Assembly: GCA_002702575.1 (NCBI GenBank)
Contig: PAAJ01000014.1
Coordinates: forward strand, 15,167-50,420
Length of the DNA stretch: 35,254 nucleotides
Direction of reading: 5' to 3'
From: Phycisphaerae bacterium
GTDB taxonomy: Bacteria > Planctomycetota > Phycisphaerae > Phycisphaerales > SM1A02
In this document: positions 25,289-33,667 of the stretch, in pieces
Position numbering within the stretch: the stretch's first letter is position 1
Layout of the letters: every line of letters starts with the position of its first letter
Made by a program: the position numbers and the translations under genes
The notes under the pieces: generated by a model
What the model was told of the DNA's origin: nothing
Seen by the model: only the letters and a program-made list of their open reading frames with translations
Databases searched by the model: none

Positions 25289-27583
25289 TCACATCAGGGA
25301 GATCGGGTCAATGTCGATGGTGACCCGATCCGCTGCTTCCAGGAAGCCACGGGCCCGAGTCGTGGCCAGCGTCCGGTGCAGGGCCGGGGCGGACTCGCTG
25401 TACAACTCAATCTGGCGGCGGAATCTGCCCGAGAGCCTGCTGATGACACAATCCACAGGACCTCGAATCTCGACCTGATCTTCCCCGATGGACTGGAGGG
25501 CGTGCCGAAGATCTTCCGAGAGGGACTGACAGCGTTTCTCGTCACGATCCTGAATGACGAGTCTGGCCATGCGGCGTCCCGGGGGCAGTCCGCAGGCCAG
25601 TCGATCTTCCAGCTCACTGTCGGCGAAGGGCCGGTAGCGATTGTCCGCGGCCAAACGGATTGCAGGAGCCTCTGGATTGAATGTCTGGATGATGGCCCGG
25701 CCGGGCTGGTTGCTGCGGCCGCATCGACCGCACACCTGGGCAACGAGTTGGAAGGTCCGCTCCGAGGCTCTGAAGTCGGGAAGATTGATCGCGGTATCCG
25801 CGTCGATGACTCCGACCAGTCGAACCCCGGGGTAATCCAGTCCCTTCGCGATCATCTGCGTGCCCAGAAGCACACGGACCGTCCCCTTGCCGAAGGCTTC
25901 GAGGACGGAATGGAGATCCTCGGCCGTTCGCATGGTGTCCGAGTCGATCCGTCTCAGGGTGCTTCCGGATTCCAGTCCCTCGAACCGGCTGGCCAGGGAT
26001 TCCTCGATTCGCTGGGTGCCGAGTCCCAGCGCGCCCATGGCACCGCCGCATGCCGCACATGACTTCGGGACACGTTGTTCACTCAGGCAGTGGTGGCACC
26101 GGACAAACCCGCCTCTCGGGAGATCCCGATGTCGGTGCATGACCATCGTGACATCACATTGATCACAGGTGAGGACCCAGCCACAGGAACGATTTCGACA
26201 GGCGAGGTAGGAGGCGAAACCTCTTCTGTTCAGAAGCAGCAACGCCTGTCCACCGGACTGAAGAGTGTCTTCGAGTGCCTGCTCAAGGGTCGGGCCAATC
26301 GGTGATCCTTGATTCGTCTGCTGGCGGCGTCTTTCAGCGGTCATGTCGACCAGCTGGATCCGTGGCACGGTCAGTCCGGGTGCCCGTTCATCGAGTTCAT
26401 GCAGGTGATAGGTACCGCGTCTGGTGGCGTTGGCCCACGACTCGATCGAGGGTGTGGCACTCCCCAGCAGCACGGGGCATTCAGCCATGTGTGCCAGTCG
26501 TACGGCGACATCCCGGCCGTGATATCGCGGCGTGGCGTCCTGTTTGTAGGACTGGTCGTGTTCCTCATCGACGATGACGATTCCAAGTCGCTCATGGCTC
26601 AGTGGTGCCAGTACCGCACTGCGTGCGCCGATCACGATGTCGACATCGTCCGACGCGACCTTGGCCCATTGCTGGTTGCGTTGCGCATCGGTGAGGCCGG
26701 AATGGAGGACCGCAATTCTTCTTTCAGGAAAGCGGCTCATCAGACGGCCGCCGGTCTGTGGTGTCAGGGAAATCTCGGGTACGAGCAGCAGGGCGATCCG
26801 CTGTCTTCGGATCACCTGATCGATGAGTCGCAGGTACACCTCGGTCTTGCCTGATCCAGTCACGCCTCTCAGCAGATGCGCCGAGAAGCCGGCTTCGAGT
26901 TCCTGCGTGATGCCATCGATGATCGACTGTTGGGCATCCGTCGGTTGAGGTGGTGCCACCTGCGAAGGCGTGGCCTGTCGCCAGGCGGCATCGATCGCCG
27001 TCCGTTTCGTTTCAACAAGACAGCCCGAAGCCACGAGCCGATCGATCGGTCCACAGGTCTTCAGGTTGGACATCGTCGCGAGCTTGCGACGTTCGACCGG
27101 GCGTTGTTCCGATGAAAGCGATTGGAGCGCATCGATGACCCCTTGCTGTTTCGGTGTCAGACGGGGTGGCTCCGTACCAGGTAGCTCGGGCAGATCGATC
27201 AGTCGAAGCGTGACGGATCCGGTGCCACGGCGAACAGCTGAGGGGAGCATGCCTGCGATGGTGGGGCCCAGAGGTGCCAAGTAATAGTTGGCGATCCATT
27301 CGGCCAGTTTGAGAAGGTCCGTCGGGAGTTTCGGAGCCCCCGGATCCCGTTGAAGCACATGCTTGATCTGTGCTGGTGACTCCACCTCCGGAAACGTCTC
27401 GACGACGTAGCCTTCGGCTCTCGAATTGCCTCGTCCCAGCGGAACGATCACACGTTCTCCGACGGCGACATCCGCAAGCTCATCATCGAGGGCGTAGGTC
27501 AGGCCCGACGGGTAGCGATCGAGACCACGCTCGACTGCGACTCGCACATATCCACACCTGGACTGGGGGAACAGCCCCTCCAT
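25289..27583 (-). CDS. priA: Replication restart helicase PriA
   Basis: PriA recognises stalled forks and reloads the replisome. The 764-residue protein has an N-terminal DNA-binding domain (about 1-105), a winged-helix segment, and a DEAH-like helicase core with Walker A GVTGSGKT at 240-247, DEEH at 339-342 and LLGSATPS at 372-379. Eight Cys (462, 467, 473, 476, 496, 499, 509, 512) form the two zinc sites. The first pair is spaced by four residues, where E. coli PriA has two. The helicase C-terminal half carries QMIAKGLDYPGV. It is transcribed divergently from carA. Confidence 0.94.
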   Translation of the reverse strand: MEGLFPQSRCGYVRVAVERGLDRYPSGLTYALDDELADVAVGERVIVPLGRGNSRAEGYVVETFPEVESPAQIKHVLQRDPGAPKLPTDLLKLAEWIANYYLAPLGPTIAGMLPSAVRRGTGSVTLRLIDLPELPGTEPPRLTPKQQGVIDALQSLSSEQRPVERRKLATMSNLKTCGPIDRLVASGCLVETKRTAIDAAWRQATPSQVAPPQPTDAQQSIIDGITQELEAGFSAHLLRGVTGSGKTEVYLRLIDQVIRRQRIALLLVPEISLTPQTGGRLMSRFPERRIAVLHSGLTDAQRNQQWAKVASDDVDIVIGARSAVLAPLSHERLGIVIVDEEHDQSYKQDATPRYHGRDVAVRLAHMAECPVLLGSATPSIESWANATRRGTYHLHELDERAPGLTVPRIQLVDMTAERRRQQTNQGSPIGPTLEQALEDTLQSGGQALLLLNRRGFASYLACRNRSCGWVLTCDQCDVTMVMHRHRDLPRGGFVRCHHCLSEQRVPKSCAACGGAMGALGLGTQRIEESLASRFEGLESGSTLRRIDSDTMRTAEDLHSVLEAFGKGTVRVLLGTQMIAKGLDYPGVRLVGVIDADTAINLPDFRASERTFQLVAQVCGRCGRSNQPGRAIIQTFNPEAPAIRLAADNRYRPFADSELEDRLACGLPPGRRMARLVIQDRDEKRCQSLSEDLRHALQSIGEDQVEIRGPVDCVISRLSGRFRRQIELYSESAPALHRTLATTRARGFLEAADRVTIDIDPISLM

Positions 27584-27623
27584 GCGACGAGCATACCCCG
27601 CTCCCCATTCAGGGGTTCGTGGG

Positions 27624-27644
27624 TATACACTGTTTCACACAGTG
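27624..27644 (+). promoter_or_regulatory. -10-like box and dyad overlapping the carA start
   Basis: TATACA (27624-27629) could be a -10 box, which would put the transcription start within a few bases of the GTG start codon. CACTGT (27628-27633) and ACAGTG (27639-27644) form an inverted repeat that includes the GTG. The site could be an operator or a start-codon hairpin. No Shine-Dalgarno sequence is seen. Confidence 0.3.
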
Positions 27645-28814
27645 AATGATCATCAATCCAAGCCGGCACGATTGGCGCTCGAGGATGGATCCATCTTCCG
27701 GGGCGTCTCCTTCGGTGCCGACGACCATGCTCGTGGTATCGGGGAAGTCGTCTTCAACACGGCCCTCACCGGATATCAGGAAGCCCTCACCGATCCAAGC
27801 TACGCCGGCCAGATCCTGGTCTTTACGGCCACTCAGGTGGGCAACTACGGCATCTGTCCGGATGATGTCGAATCCGAGGCGCCGCAGGTCGCAGGGTTCA
27901 TCATCCGTGAGCAGTCCCCGATCGCCTCGAACGCCCGGTCCCGACAGGAGCTGGGGCCCTGGCTGGCATCCCACGGGATTCCTGCCATAGAAGGTATCGA
28001 TACAAGGGCCTTGGTCCGTATTCTGCGGACCTCAGGTGCCATGAGAGGCGTCATTGGTGTCGATGAATCGGTCTCGGACGCCGAGCTGGTCCAGATGGCC
28101 GTTCAGAGTCCCGAGATGAGTGGTCGCAATCTGGCGGAAGCAGCGTCCTGCCCGGATGAGACCCCTTGGGCTGAGACCCTTGGCGACTGGAGGCCCATGA
28201 GCCTCACGGGCCATGAGCGGTCTCGGGAAGCCGACCGCCCGCTGAGGGTCCTCGCCATCGACTGTGGTGGAAAGAGGAACATCTACCGGCATCTCGCGGA
28301 TCTGGGCTGTGAAGTGACTCGAGTCAGTCCTGCAGTGACTGCAGAGCGGATCCGGGAATTCAAGCCGGATGGTGTCTTCATCTCCAATGGCCCGGGCGAT
28401 CCGGCGGCCGTGGAGGGCCTTGTCGAGACCCTTTCCGAAATCGTCGGCGAGTTTCCGATGTTCGGTATTTGTCTGGGCCATCAGCTTCTCGCGCTCTCAC
28501 TGGGAGCCAAGACCTGGAAACTTCCTTTCGGGCACCGAGGGGCCAATCAGCCTGTCTCGGACCTGGTTCGGGAACGCGTCGAGATCACCAGCCAGAATCA
28601 CGGTTTTTGCGTGGATGAGGCCAGTCTGGAGGCTGCCGGTTGTGAGGTGACCCACGTCCACCTCAACGATCACACCGTGGCCGGTTTCAGGCATCGTGAA
28701 ATGCCTCTGTTCGCCGTCCAGTTTCACCCTGAAGCATCCCCTGGACCCCATGATTCCAGCCATCTTTTCGAGCAGTTCGTCTGCCTGATGGACCCATCTC
28801 GGCAACCAGCCTGA
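27642..28814 (+). CDS. carA: Carbamoyl-phosphate synthase small (glutaminase) subunit
   Basis: CarA hydrolyses glutamine and delivers ammonia to CarB for carbamoyl phosphate, the precursor of pyrimidines and arginine. The 390-residue protein has the N-terminal domain with LEDGSIFRG and NTALTGYQEALTDPSY, and a C-terminal class I glutamine amidotransferase domain with Cys277 in GICLGHQ and His362 and Glu364 in FHPE, so the triad is intact. I chose GTG 27642 because it gives the family N-terminus; an upstream ATG at 27582 lies at the priA start and adds unrelated residues. carB is not in the window, so the two subunits are encoded apart or carB lies elsewhere. Confidence 0.94.
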   Translation: MNDHQSKPARLALEDGSIFRGVSFGADDHARGIGEVVFNTALTGYQEALTDPSYAGQILVFTATQVGNYGICPDDVESEAPQVAGFIIREQSPIASNARSRQELGPWLASHGIPAIEGIDTRALVRILRTSGAMRGVIGVDESVSDAELVQMAVQSPEMSGRNLAEAASCPDETPWAETLGDWRPMSLTGHERSREADRPLRVLAIDCGGKRNIYRHLADLGCEVTRVSPAVTAERIREFKPDGVFISNGPGDPAAVEGLVETLSEIVGEFPMFGICLGHQLLALSLGAKTWKLPFGHRGANQPVSDLVRERVEITSQNHGFCVDEASLEAAGCEVTHVHLNDHTVAGFRHREMPLFAVQFHPEASPGPHDSSHLFEQFVCLMDPSRQPA

Positions 28815-28856
28815 TATTTATTTTTCGGCAGGTGGGGTGCCCTTTGGTCCCGCCAG

Positions 28857-28885
28857 TTGCCCATGGGCTCAGGGCCTCGTAAGGT
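28857..28885 (+). promoter_or_regulatory. Possible promoter of the secretin gene
   Basis: TTGCCC at 28857-28862 and TAAGGT at 28880-28885 are separated by 17 bp. Both hexamers are only partial matches. Transcription from near 28892 would give a leader of about 137 bases that contains the hairpin at 28922-28965. Confidence 0.3.
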
Positions 28886-28921
28886 ACGCCTTCTAGGGCC
28901 CGCAAGGGTCGATTCAGAGGC

Positions 28922-28965
28922 CTGTTTCAGCCAGGCGTCGGGGGTGTCGTCTCACCCCGAAACAG
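28922..28965 (+). promoter_or_regulatory. Leader hairpin before the secretin gene
   Basis: CTGTTTC at 28922-28928 pairs with GAAACAG at 28959-28965. Inside it, GGGGTG pairs with CACCCC (ending at 28958), leaving a one-sided bulge of about 11 bases. The two stems stack on the right side. It does not match a riboswitch I can name. It could set mRNA stability or be a regulator site. The remaining bases between carA and this gene hold nothing I recognise apart from a T-rich stretch directly after the carA stop. Confidence 0.4.
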
Positions 28966-29028
28966 ATGGCTGGTGATGGAGCAGGTTGCCATTGGTGAGT
29001 TCCCCCTGAGGGAGCGGCGGAGATACCC

Positions 29029-32007
29029 ATGATCCTGTTTGACGAGCGTTCTGTCCGTACTCGAGCCGCCTTGATCATGACTGGTGTATTTGCATTTGGT
29101 GCGCCATTTGCAATCGCTCAGTCATCGGACAAGGAGACAAGTGAATCGGAAACAGCAACGGATCCCTCCGGTGATCCTGCCAAGAGTGTTGACAGCAAGG
29201 TTGATGACGCTCGTGTGAACAGCGGACTGCTTGCTGCACAGCGTCTTGAACGCGAAGGACGATGGCGAGAAGCTGCAGACAAGTATGCAGAGGTCCTCAA
29301 GCTGATGCCCGACAACGCCAAGGCGCGTGACGGGTTCCAGAAAGCCATGCAGATGGTCGACAACGGTTCCATGCTCAACTCCGGTTCCGGAGCAGGCATG
29401 GCCGGCATCGAGCTGCAGATGCAGGAGCAGCAGCAGAGAACAGTCATCGAGTTCAAGGATGCGCTGTCGCGATCCGAGGAACTGCTCGACAAGGAGGACT
29501 TCGTTGCCGCTGACCGCGCGATCCTCACCGCACAGATCAAGTTGCGTCAGCGACGTCAGTATCTCTCCGAGCTGGAGTTCAACGACTTCAATGGCCAGGC
29601 AGAAGCGCTGATCCAACGGATCGGTGAGGCGCGTATCAACGCCCAGCTGCTCAAGGAACAGACGGAACGTGACGAGGCCGCCCGCAGTCGCGAGGCTTCG
29701 GAACAGCGTGAACAGTCCGAACGAACCAAGATCATCACCGAGAGCCTTCTGAGAGTCCGCAAGCTCCAGGAAGAGCTGAAGTACCGTGAGGCCCTGCAGG
29801 TGATCGATGAGATCCTCTTCATCGATCCTCAGAATCCAGCGGCGCTGGCACTGCGTGACGTGATGGAAACCACGATGATCTATCGCAACTTCGCGAGCGA
29901 TGATCGTGAGAAGTCGATGGCCTATGCCAAGGAATGGGTCGAGGTCAATCGTTCCATGATTCCGCCGACGATCAATCTGTCGGGCCCCGGCGATCGATCG
30001 GTTGCAGGCTTCATCTCCTATCCGGAGGACTGGCCGCAGATCACATATCGTCGAGGTGCCAACGGTGGCTACCGTGCGACCCCTGCTGACCGCAAGGTCA
30101 TGAAGTTGATGGAGGAGAAGGTCGAGCTCAATTTCGTCGAATTGCCATTCGTCGATGTGCTGGATTACTTCACCAAGTCGATCAAGGGTCTTCAGATCTA
30201 CCCAGACTGGAAGACACTCGAGGATGAACTGAACGTCATGCGTGATACGCCCGTGACGATCAGGTTGACCGAGCTTCCGCTTGATGTCGGCCTGACTCGA
30301 CTGCTCGAGCAGGTCGGTGATGTCGGCCTTCATCCTGCCTGGGAAGTCCAGGACGGCATGCTCCTGATCTCATCACTTGACCAGCTTGAAAAGCGCAAGA
30401 ACGTCGTTGTCTACGACATCCGCGACCTGGTGCTTCCGATTCCGGACTACAACGATCCTCCTGAACTGCAGCTCGGTGGCGGTGCCGGTGGCGGTGGCTT
30501 CGGCGGCGGCGGCGGCGGTGGCGGTGGCGGTGGCCTCGGCGGTGGTGGCGCCGGTGGTGGTGGCTTCGGCGGCGGCGGCGGTGGTGGCGGCGGTGGTGGT
30601 GATCACCCCCGCAGCTTCGACTGGGAAGAGCTCACCGAAGAAGCCGTCAACGAACTCATTCTCATCATCCAGAACAGCGTGCCTTCCAACGAAACCACTC
30701 CAATCGACAAGTGGGCGGAATTCGGTGGTGACAGCAGCATTCTGCAGTTCCATCGCAACCTGGTGATTCGTACGACAAGCAAGAACCACATGCAGATCGG
30801 TCGCCTGCTGAGCATGCTCCGTGAGGCCAGATCGGTCATGATCAACGTCGAGACCCGCTTCCTCCAGATGGGGACCAGCTGGTTCGAGGAGATCGGAGTG
30901 GATCTGGATCTCTACTTCAACACCACCGGTGGTGGTGGTGTGGTCGACCAGGCCAGAGCGCTTGATCCGAACAACCAGTTGAAGGACTTCTTCGACAATG
31001 GCGGCAACGGTCGACTGAAGGATTCCCTGATCTATGGATCCGTCAACCAGGATCCGACCGCAGATGGGTCCATCATCAACACCGTCAACACGGGTCGCAG
31101 CTTTGGCGCACCCGCTGACGAAGGTGCTCCCAACTACGATTACTCCGCCGCCTTCATGCCGAACATCCCCGGTCAGCCGGGCAACGTCGTTCGCAATACC
31201 GAGGGCTGGAGTCCGATCGGTGTCGTTCAGAACTCCCTGAATCTGGTCGAGTCCATCGCATCCGCGACGAATCCGACTGGTCTGATGGGAACCGTACTTG
31301 GTGCAGCCCCTGCACTGGGTTTGAATGTGCAGTATCTCGATGACATCCAGGTCGATCTTCTGGTCAAGGCGACCCAGGCCGACGAACGTGCGGTTGAACT
31401 CAGTGCGCCGCGACTCACCTTCCTCAACGGACAGGGTGCCTGGTGCTCCTTCATCGAACAGCAGTCCTATGTGTCCGGTCTGACACCGATCACCGGTGAT
31501 GGTGCGGGTGCCTTCGAACCGAATGTCTCTCCGCTGAACACGGGTATCGTTCTCTGGCTGAAGGGTGCGGCTTCCGCGGATCGCCGCTTCGTGACGCTGA
31601 ACGTTCACTTCCAGAAGAGCAAGCAGATCTCCATCACGACGCAGGCCTTCGGCGGTGCAGCCGGTGGTGGCGGATTCGGTGGTGGTGCTGGCGGGTTCGG
31701 CGGTGCCATCGAACTGCCTTCGATTCGTCTGGATGAGATCATGGTCACCACGTCCGTACCTGACAAGGGCACGGCACTGCTGGGTGGTCAGCGCTACAAG
31801 TCCGAGTTTGAAACGGAGGCGGGCGTTCCCATTCTGTCGAAGATTCCATACATCAATCGCTTCTTCACCAACCGCATCACGGCTACGGAGGAGAAGACGC
31901 TGATCATCCTGCTGCGTCCCGAGATCATTCTCCAGGACGAGGACGAGGACATCCTCTATCCGGGTCTGTCCGAGGAAGTCGACCTGGGCGCAGCCTACAA
32001 CCCATGA
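29029..32007 (+). CDS. Glycine-rich TPR-secretin outer-membrane protein (GspD/PilQ-like)
   Basis: The 992-residue product has a signal peptide (cleavage likely after Ala30), an acidic linker, a helical region with TPR-like and coiled-coil segments (about 60-290), a short secretin N-domain with FVELPFVDVLDYF, a 42-residue Gly-rich insert (483-524), an N1-like domain with NLVIRTTSKNHMQIG, and a C-terminal secretin core. The core ends with VPILSKIPYINRFF and KTLIILLRPEII, which match the closing motifs of type II and type IV pilus secretins. A second Gly-rich stretch sits inside the core. Secretins form large outer-membrane gates. The TPR-secretin order and Gly-rich inserts are unlike GspD or PilQ. 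No other secretion or pilus gene is nearby, so the substrate is unknown. GGAG six bases upstream supports the start. Confidence 0.85.
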   Translation: MILFDERSVRTRAALIMTGVFAFGAPFAIAQSSDKETSESETATDPSGDPAKSVDSKVDDARVNSGLLAAQRLEREGRWREAADKYAEVLKLMPDNAKARDGFQKAMQMVDNGSMLNSGSGAGMAGIELQMQEQQQRTVIEFKDALSRSEELLDKEDFVAADRAILTAQIKLRQRRQYLSELEFNDFNGQAEALIQRIGEARINAQLLKEQTERDEAARSREASEQREQSERTKIITESLLRVRKLQEELKYREALQVIDEILFIDPQNPAALALRDVMETTMIYRNFASDDREKSMAYAKEWVEVNRSMIPPTINLSGPGDRSVAGFISYPEDWPQITYRRGANGGYRATPADRKVMKLMEEKVELNFVELPFVDVLDYFTKSIKGLQIYPDWKTLEDELNVMRDTPVTIRLTELPLDVGLTRLLEQVGDVGLHPAWEVQDGMLLISSLDQLEKRKNVVVYDIRDLVLPIPDYNDPPELQLGGGAGGGGFGGGGGGGGGGGLGGGGAGGGGFGGGGGGGGGGGDHPRSFDWEELTEEAVNELILIIQNSVPSNETTPIDKWAEFGGDSSILQFHRNLVIRTTSKNHMQIGRLLSMLREARSVMINVETRFLQMGTSWFEEIGVDLDLYFNTTGGGGVVDQARALDPNNQLKDFFDNGGNGRLKDSLIYGSVNQDPTADGSIINTVNTGRSFGAPADEGAPNYDYSAAFMPNIPGQPGNVVRNTEGWSPIGVVQNSLNLVESIASATNPTGLMGTVLGAAPALGLNVQYLDDIQVDLLVKATQADERAVELSAPRLTFLNGQGAWCSFIEQQSYVSGLTPITGDGAGAFEPNVSPLNTGIVLWLKGAASADRRFVTLNVHFQKSKQISITTQAFGGAAGGGGFGGGAGGFGGAIELPSIRLDEIMVTTSVPDKGTALLGGQRYKSEFETEAGVPILSKIPYINRFFTNRITATEEKTLIILLRPEIILQDEDEDILYPGLSEEVDLGAAYNP
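30475..30600 (+). repeat. Imperfect GGN trinucleotide repeat
   Basis: These 126 bases are almost entirely GGC and GGT codons. They encode 38 Gly among 42 residues, broken only by two Ala, two Phe and one Leu in two near-identical blocks. Such tracts can change length by slippage in whole codons without a frameshift. A shorter Gly-rich stretch occurs at about 31651-31706 in the same gene. Confidence 0.85.
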
Positions 32008-32075
32008 TTGGGGCCGGATGATCGGATGCCGAGGCGTCGATCCGGTACACCCATTCGACTCACGGAGTTCGTTCA

Positions 32076-32426
32076 ATGAGCCAGATGCTTCATGTTGATG
32101 ACGCCGGTGGCGTACTCGAGATTTCATTCATCCAGAAGGACATTCTGGATGAAAAGAACATCCAGCAGATCGGCCAGGAACTGAATGCGTCCATCGAGGG
32201 CAAGTCGGCTCCGAACATGATCATCGACTTCGGGAATGTCGAGCATCTCTCCTCAGCGGCACTCGGTGTCCTGATCACCCTCAACAGTCGTATCGGCGAT
32301 CTGGGTGGAAAGATGTGTCTCTCGAACATTCGCCCTGAGATCTTCGAGATCTTCAGGATCACGAAGCTCGACCGGATCTTCGCCGTCCATGAGACGGTCA
32401 AGGCGGCACGTGAAGACATGTCCTGA
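32076..32426 (+). CDS. STAS-domain anti-sigma factor antagonist
   Basis: The 116-residue protein is a single STAS domain of the SpoIIAA/RsbV type. These proteins bind an anti-sigma kinase when unphosphorylated and are released when a Ser is phosphorylated. The conserved segment is DFGNVEHLSSAALGVLI at 51-67, with Ser59 or Ser60 at the phosphorylation position. GGAG nine bases upstream supports the start. It lies 68 bp after the secretin gene and 95 bp before an RsbW-like kinase, so the two are likely partners. No sigma factor or PP2C phosphatase is in the window, so the target of the switch is unknown. Confidence 0.88.
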   Translation: MSQMLHVDDAGGVLEISFIQKDILDEKNIQQIGQELNASIEGKSAPNMIIDFGNVEHLSSAALGVLITLNSRIGDLGGKMCLSNIRPEIFEIFRITKLDRIFAVHETVKAAREDMS

Positions 32427-32466
32427 AGTGCGTCCGTCGCCGCAGCTGATCGCTCGCGTTCAGCTC

Positions 32467-32485
32467 GACATCACGTGATGATGTC
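32467..32485 (+). promoter_or_regulatory. Inverted repeat before the RsbW-like kinase gene
   Basis: GACATC and GATGTC flank a 7-base centre (ACGTGAT) in the 95-bp gap between the STAS and kinase genes. It could be an operator or a small RNA hairpin. There is no T-tract. Confidence 0.25.
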
Positions 32486-32521
32486 CGTTCCTTCCGCAAC
32501 GTGGCTTTCGTGGAGCGGTCC

Positions 32522-32953
32522 ATGACCAACGAACCGGACAACTCGAACCAACGCTGGGAAAGAACATTCGACCTGGCAAGCAAGCGGCCTGAGATCGATC
32601 AGGCCGTCGGTGAAGTGCTCGAGGCATGCACGAGTCACGGTCTCGAGGAGGCTGCGACCTTCGCCATTCGCCTCTCGCTCGAGGAGGCCATGGCCAACGC
32701 CATGATGCACGGCAATGGTGGAGATGAATCCAAGCGGATCATTCTGGATTGCCGCATCGATGCCAAGCAGGTCCACATGATCATCCAGGATGAAGGACCG
32801 GGATTCGATCCCGACATGGTTCCCGATCCCACGGCGGACGAGAATCTGACCATTGCCAGTGGCCGTGGGCTCGCGCTGATCAAGGCGTTCATGACCCATG
32901 TGGAGATTCCACGCCCGGGGAATCGTCTTGAACTGGTCTTTGAACGCAGTTGA
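32522..32953 (+). CDS. RsbW/SpoIIAB-like serine kinase (anti-sigma factor type)
   Basis: The 143-residue protein is a single GHKL ATPase domain of the HATPase_c_2 type. The N box (LEEAMANAMMHGN, 53-65), the G1 box (DEGPGFDP, 90-97) and the G2 box (GRGLAL, 114-119) are all present. Such kinases phosphorylate a STAS partner and often sequester a sigma factor. ATG 32522 has GGAG six bases upstream; a GTG at 32501 would add seven residues. It follows the STAS gene on the same strand and is followed by a strong terminator, so secretin, STAS and kinase probably form one unit. Confidence 0.88.
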   Translation: MTNEPDNSNQRWERTFDLASKRPEIDQAVGEVLEACTSHGLEEAATFAIRLSLEEAMANAMMHGNGGDESKRIILDCRIDAKQVHMIIQDEGPGFDPDMVPDPTADENLTIASGRGLALIKAFMTHVEIPRPGNRLELVFERS

Positions 32954-32975
32954 CAGGTCTTCAGTCAAAAGGAAA

Positions 32976-33004
32976 CAAGCCCGGTTCCAGATGAACCGGG
33001 CTTG
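32976..33004. terminator. Strong bidirectional terminator
   Basis: CAAGCCCGGTTC (32976-32987) and its complement (32993-33004) form a perfect 12-bp stem with a 5-base loop. The plus strand continues with TCTGTTGTCGTTTG and the minus strand with TTTCCTTTTG. It lies between the kinase gene and the convergent PEP-CTERM-like gene. Confidence 0.85.
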
Positions 33005-33034
33005 TCTGTTGTCGTTTGATATGGAACAGGGCGA

Positions 33035-33667
33035 TCAGTTCCTTCGACGTCGGCGAGTTGCCAGACCCGCCATGGCCAGCAGACTCATGGCTGCCGGAGC
33101 GGGAATGACATTGGCTGTGAGCGTTTCTCCATCCCACGTGAAACTGCTGAAGTCGGCAATCTCGGCTGCAATGTGGGTTCCTTCCGGAATACCCAGATCA
33201 TTCTCCGGCATGCCGCTGACGGGCCATTCAAGACCATCGGTGATATCGAGTGTCCAGGTGCCGTCACCGTTGTCGGTGGAGGTGCCGGACAGGATCGTGC
33301 TGTAGAGATCAGTGGTTCCAGGTGTCAGAACATAAGACAGTCGCCACTCGACCGAATCGGCGAGGCTGAGATCGGAACCCATGAAATAGGGTTTCATGTC
33401 CGTGCCGAAATCGAGGGTGTAGTGCTCTGGATCGAGATACGCACCCAACGTGTCCGGGGCTCCGACAGGAACAACTGAATCGGGGGAGTTGTCATTGTCC
33501 CAATCGATGTAGAAGTTCGCACCTGAGTACAGAATGTCGAATGGATCAACCAACTGATAGGCCGAACCGCCCAGGGAGTTGGTCGTTGATTGGAAGTTCG
33601 ATGTGCTTGCAATGGCAGCAGTCGATGCGCCGGCAATGCAGGTCACAACGGTCAGTGTACGGATCAT
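33035..33667 (-). CDS. PEP-CTERM-like (PAP variant) secreted surface protein
   Basis: The 210-residue product has an N-terminal signal peptide (about 1-20, cleavage near AIAS), a beta-rich, Asp/Gly/Thr-rich body with no recognised enzyme domain, and a C-terminal sorting signal. The tail (187-210) reads IPAPAA, then a hydrophobic helix, then RRRRR. Canonical signals have PEP where this has PAP; the PAP form is common in planctomycetes as far as I know. Such proteins are cleaved by an exosortase and linked to the envelope or matrix. No exosortase is in the window. AAGGAGG eight bases before ATG 33667 is one of the best ribosome sites in the window. Confidence 0.8.
   Translation of the reverse strand: MIRTLTVVTCIAGASTAAIASTSNFQSTTNSLGGSAYQLVDPFDILYSGANFYIDWDNDNSPDSVVPVGAPDTLGAYLDPEHYTLDFGTDMKPYFMGSDLSLADSVEWRLSYVLTPGTTDLYSTILSGTSTDNGDGTWTLDITDGLEWPVSGMPENDLGIPEGTHIAAEIADFSSFTWDGETLTANVIPAPAAMSLLAMAGLATRRRRRN

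Noticed and set aside
28945-29028. A sigma-54 (-24/-12) promoter before the secretin gene, which would suit the activator at 15856
   Set aside because: TTGCC is present near 28985 but the GG dinucleotide is not at the required distance from GC.
29122-30333. A 403-codon minus-strand frame opposite the secretin N-terminal half
   Set aside because: It has no family motifs and lies fully inside a gene with a signal peptide and TPR-like segments on the plus strand.
30373-32127. A 584-codon open frame on the minus strand opposite the secretin gene
   Set aside because: It is a shadow of the GC-rich secretin gene. Its Thr/Ala repeats come from the antisense of the GGN tract, and the plus-strand protein has clear secretin motifs.
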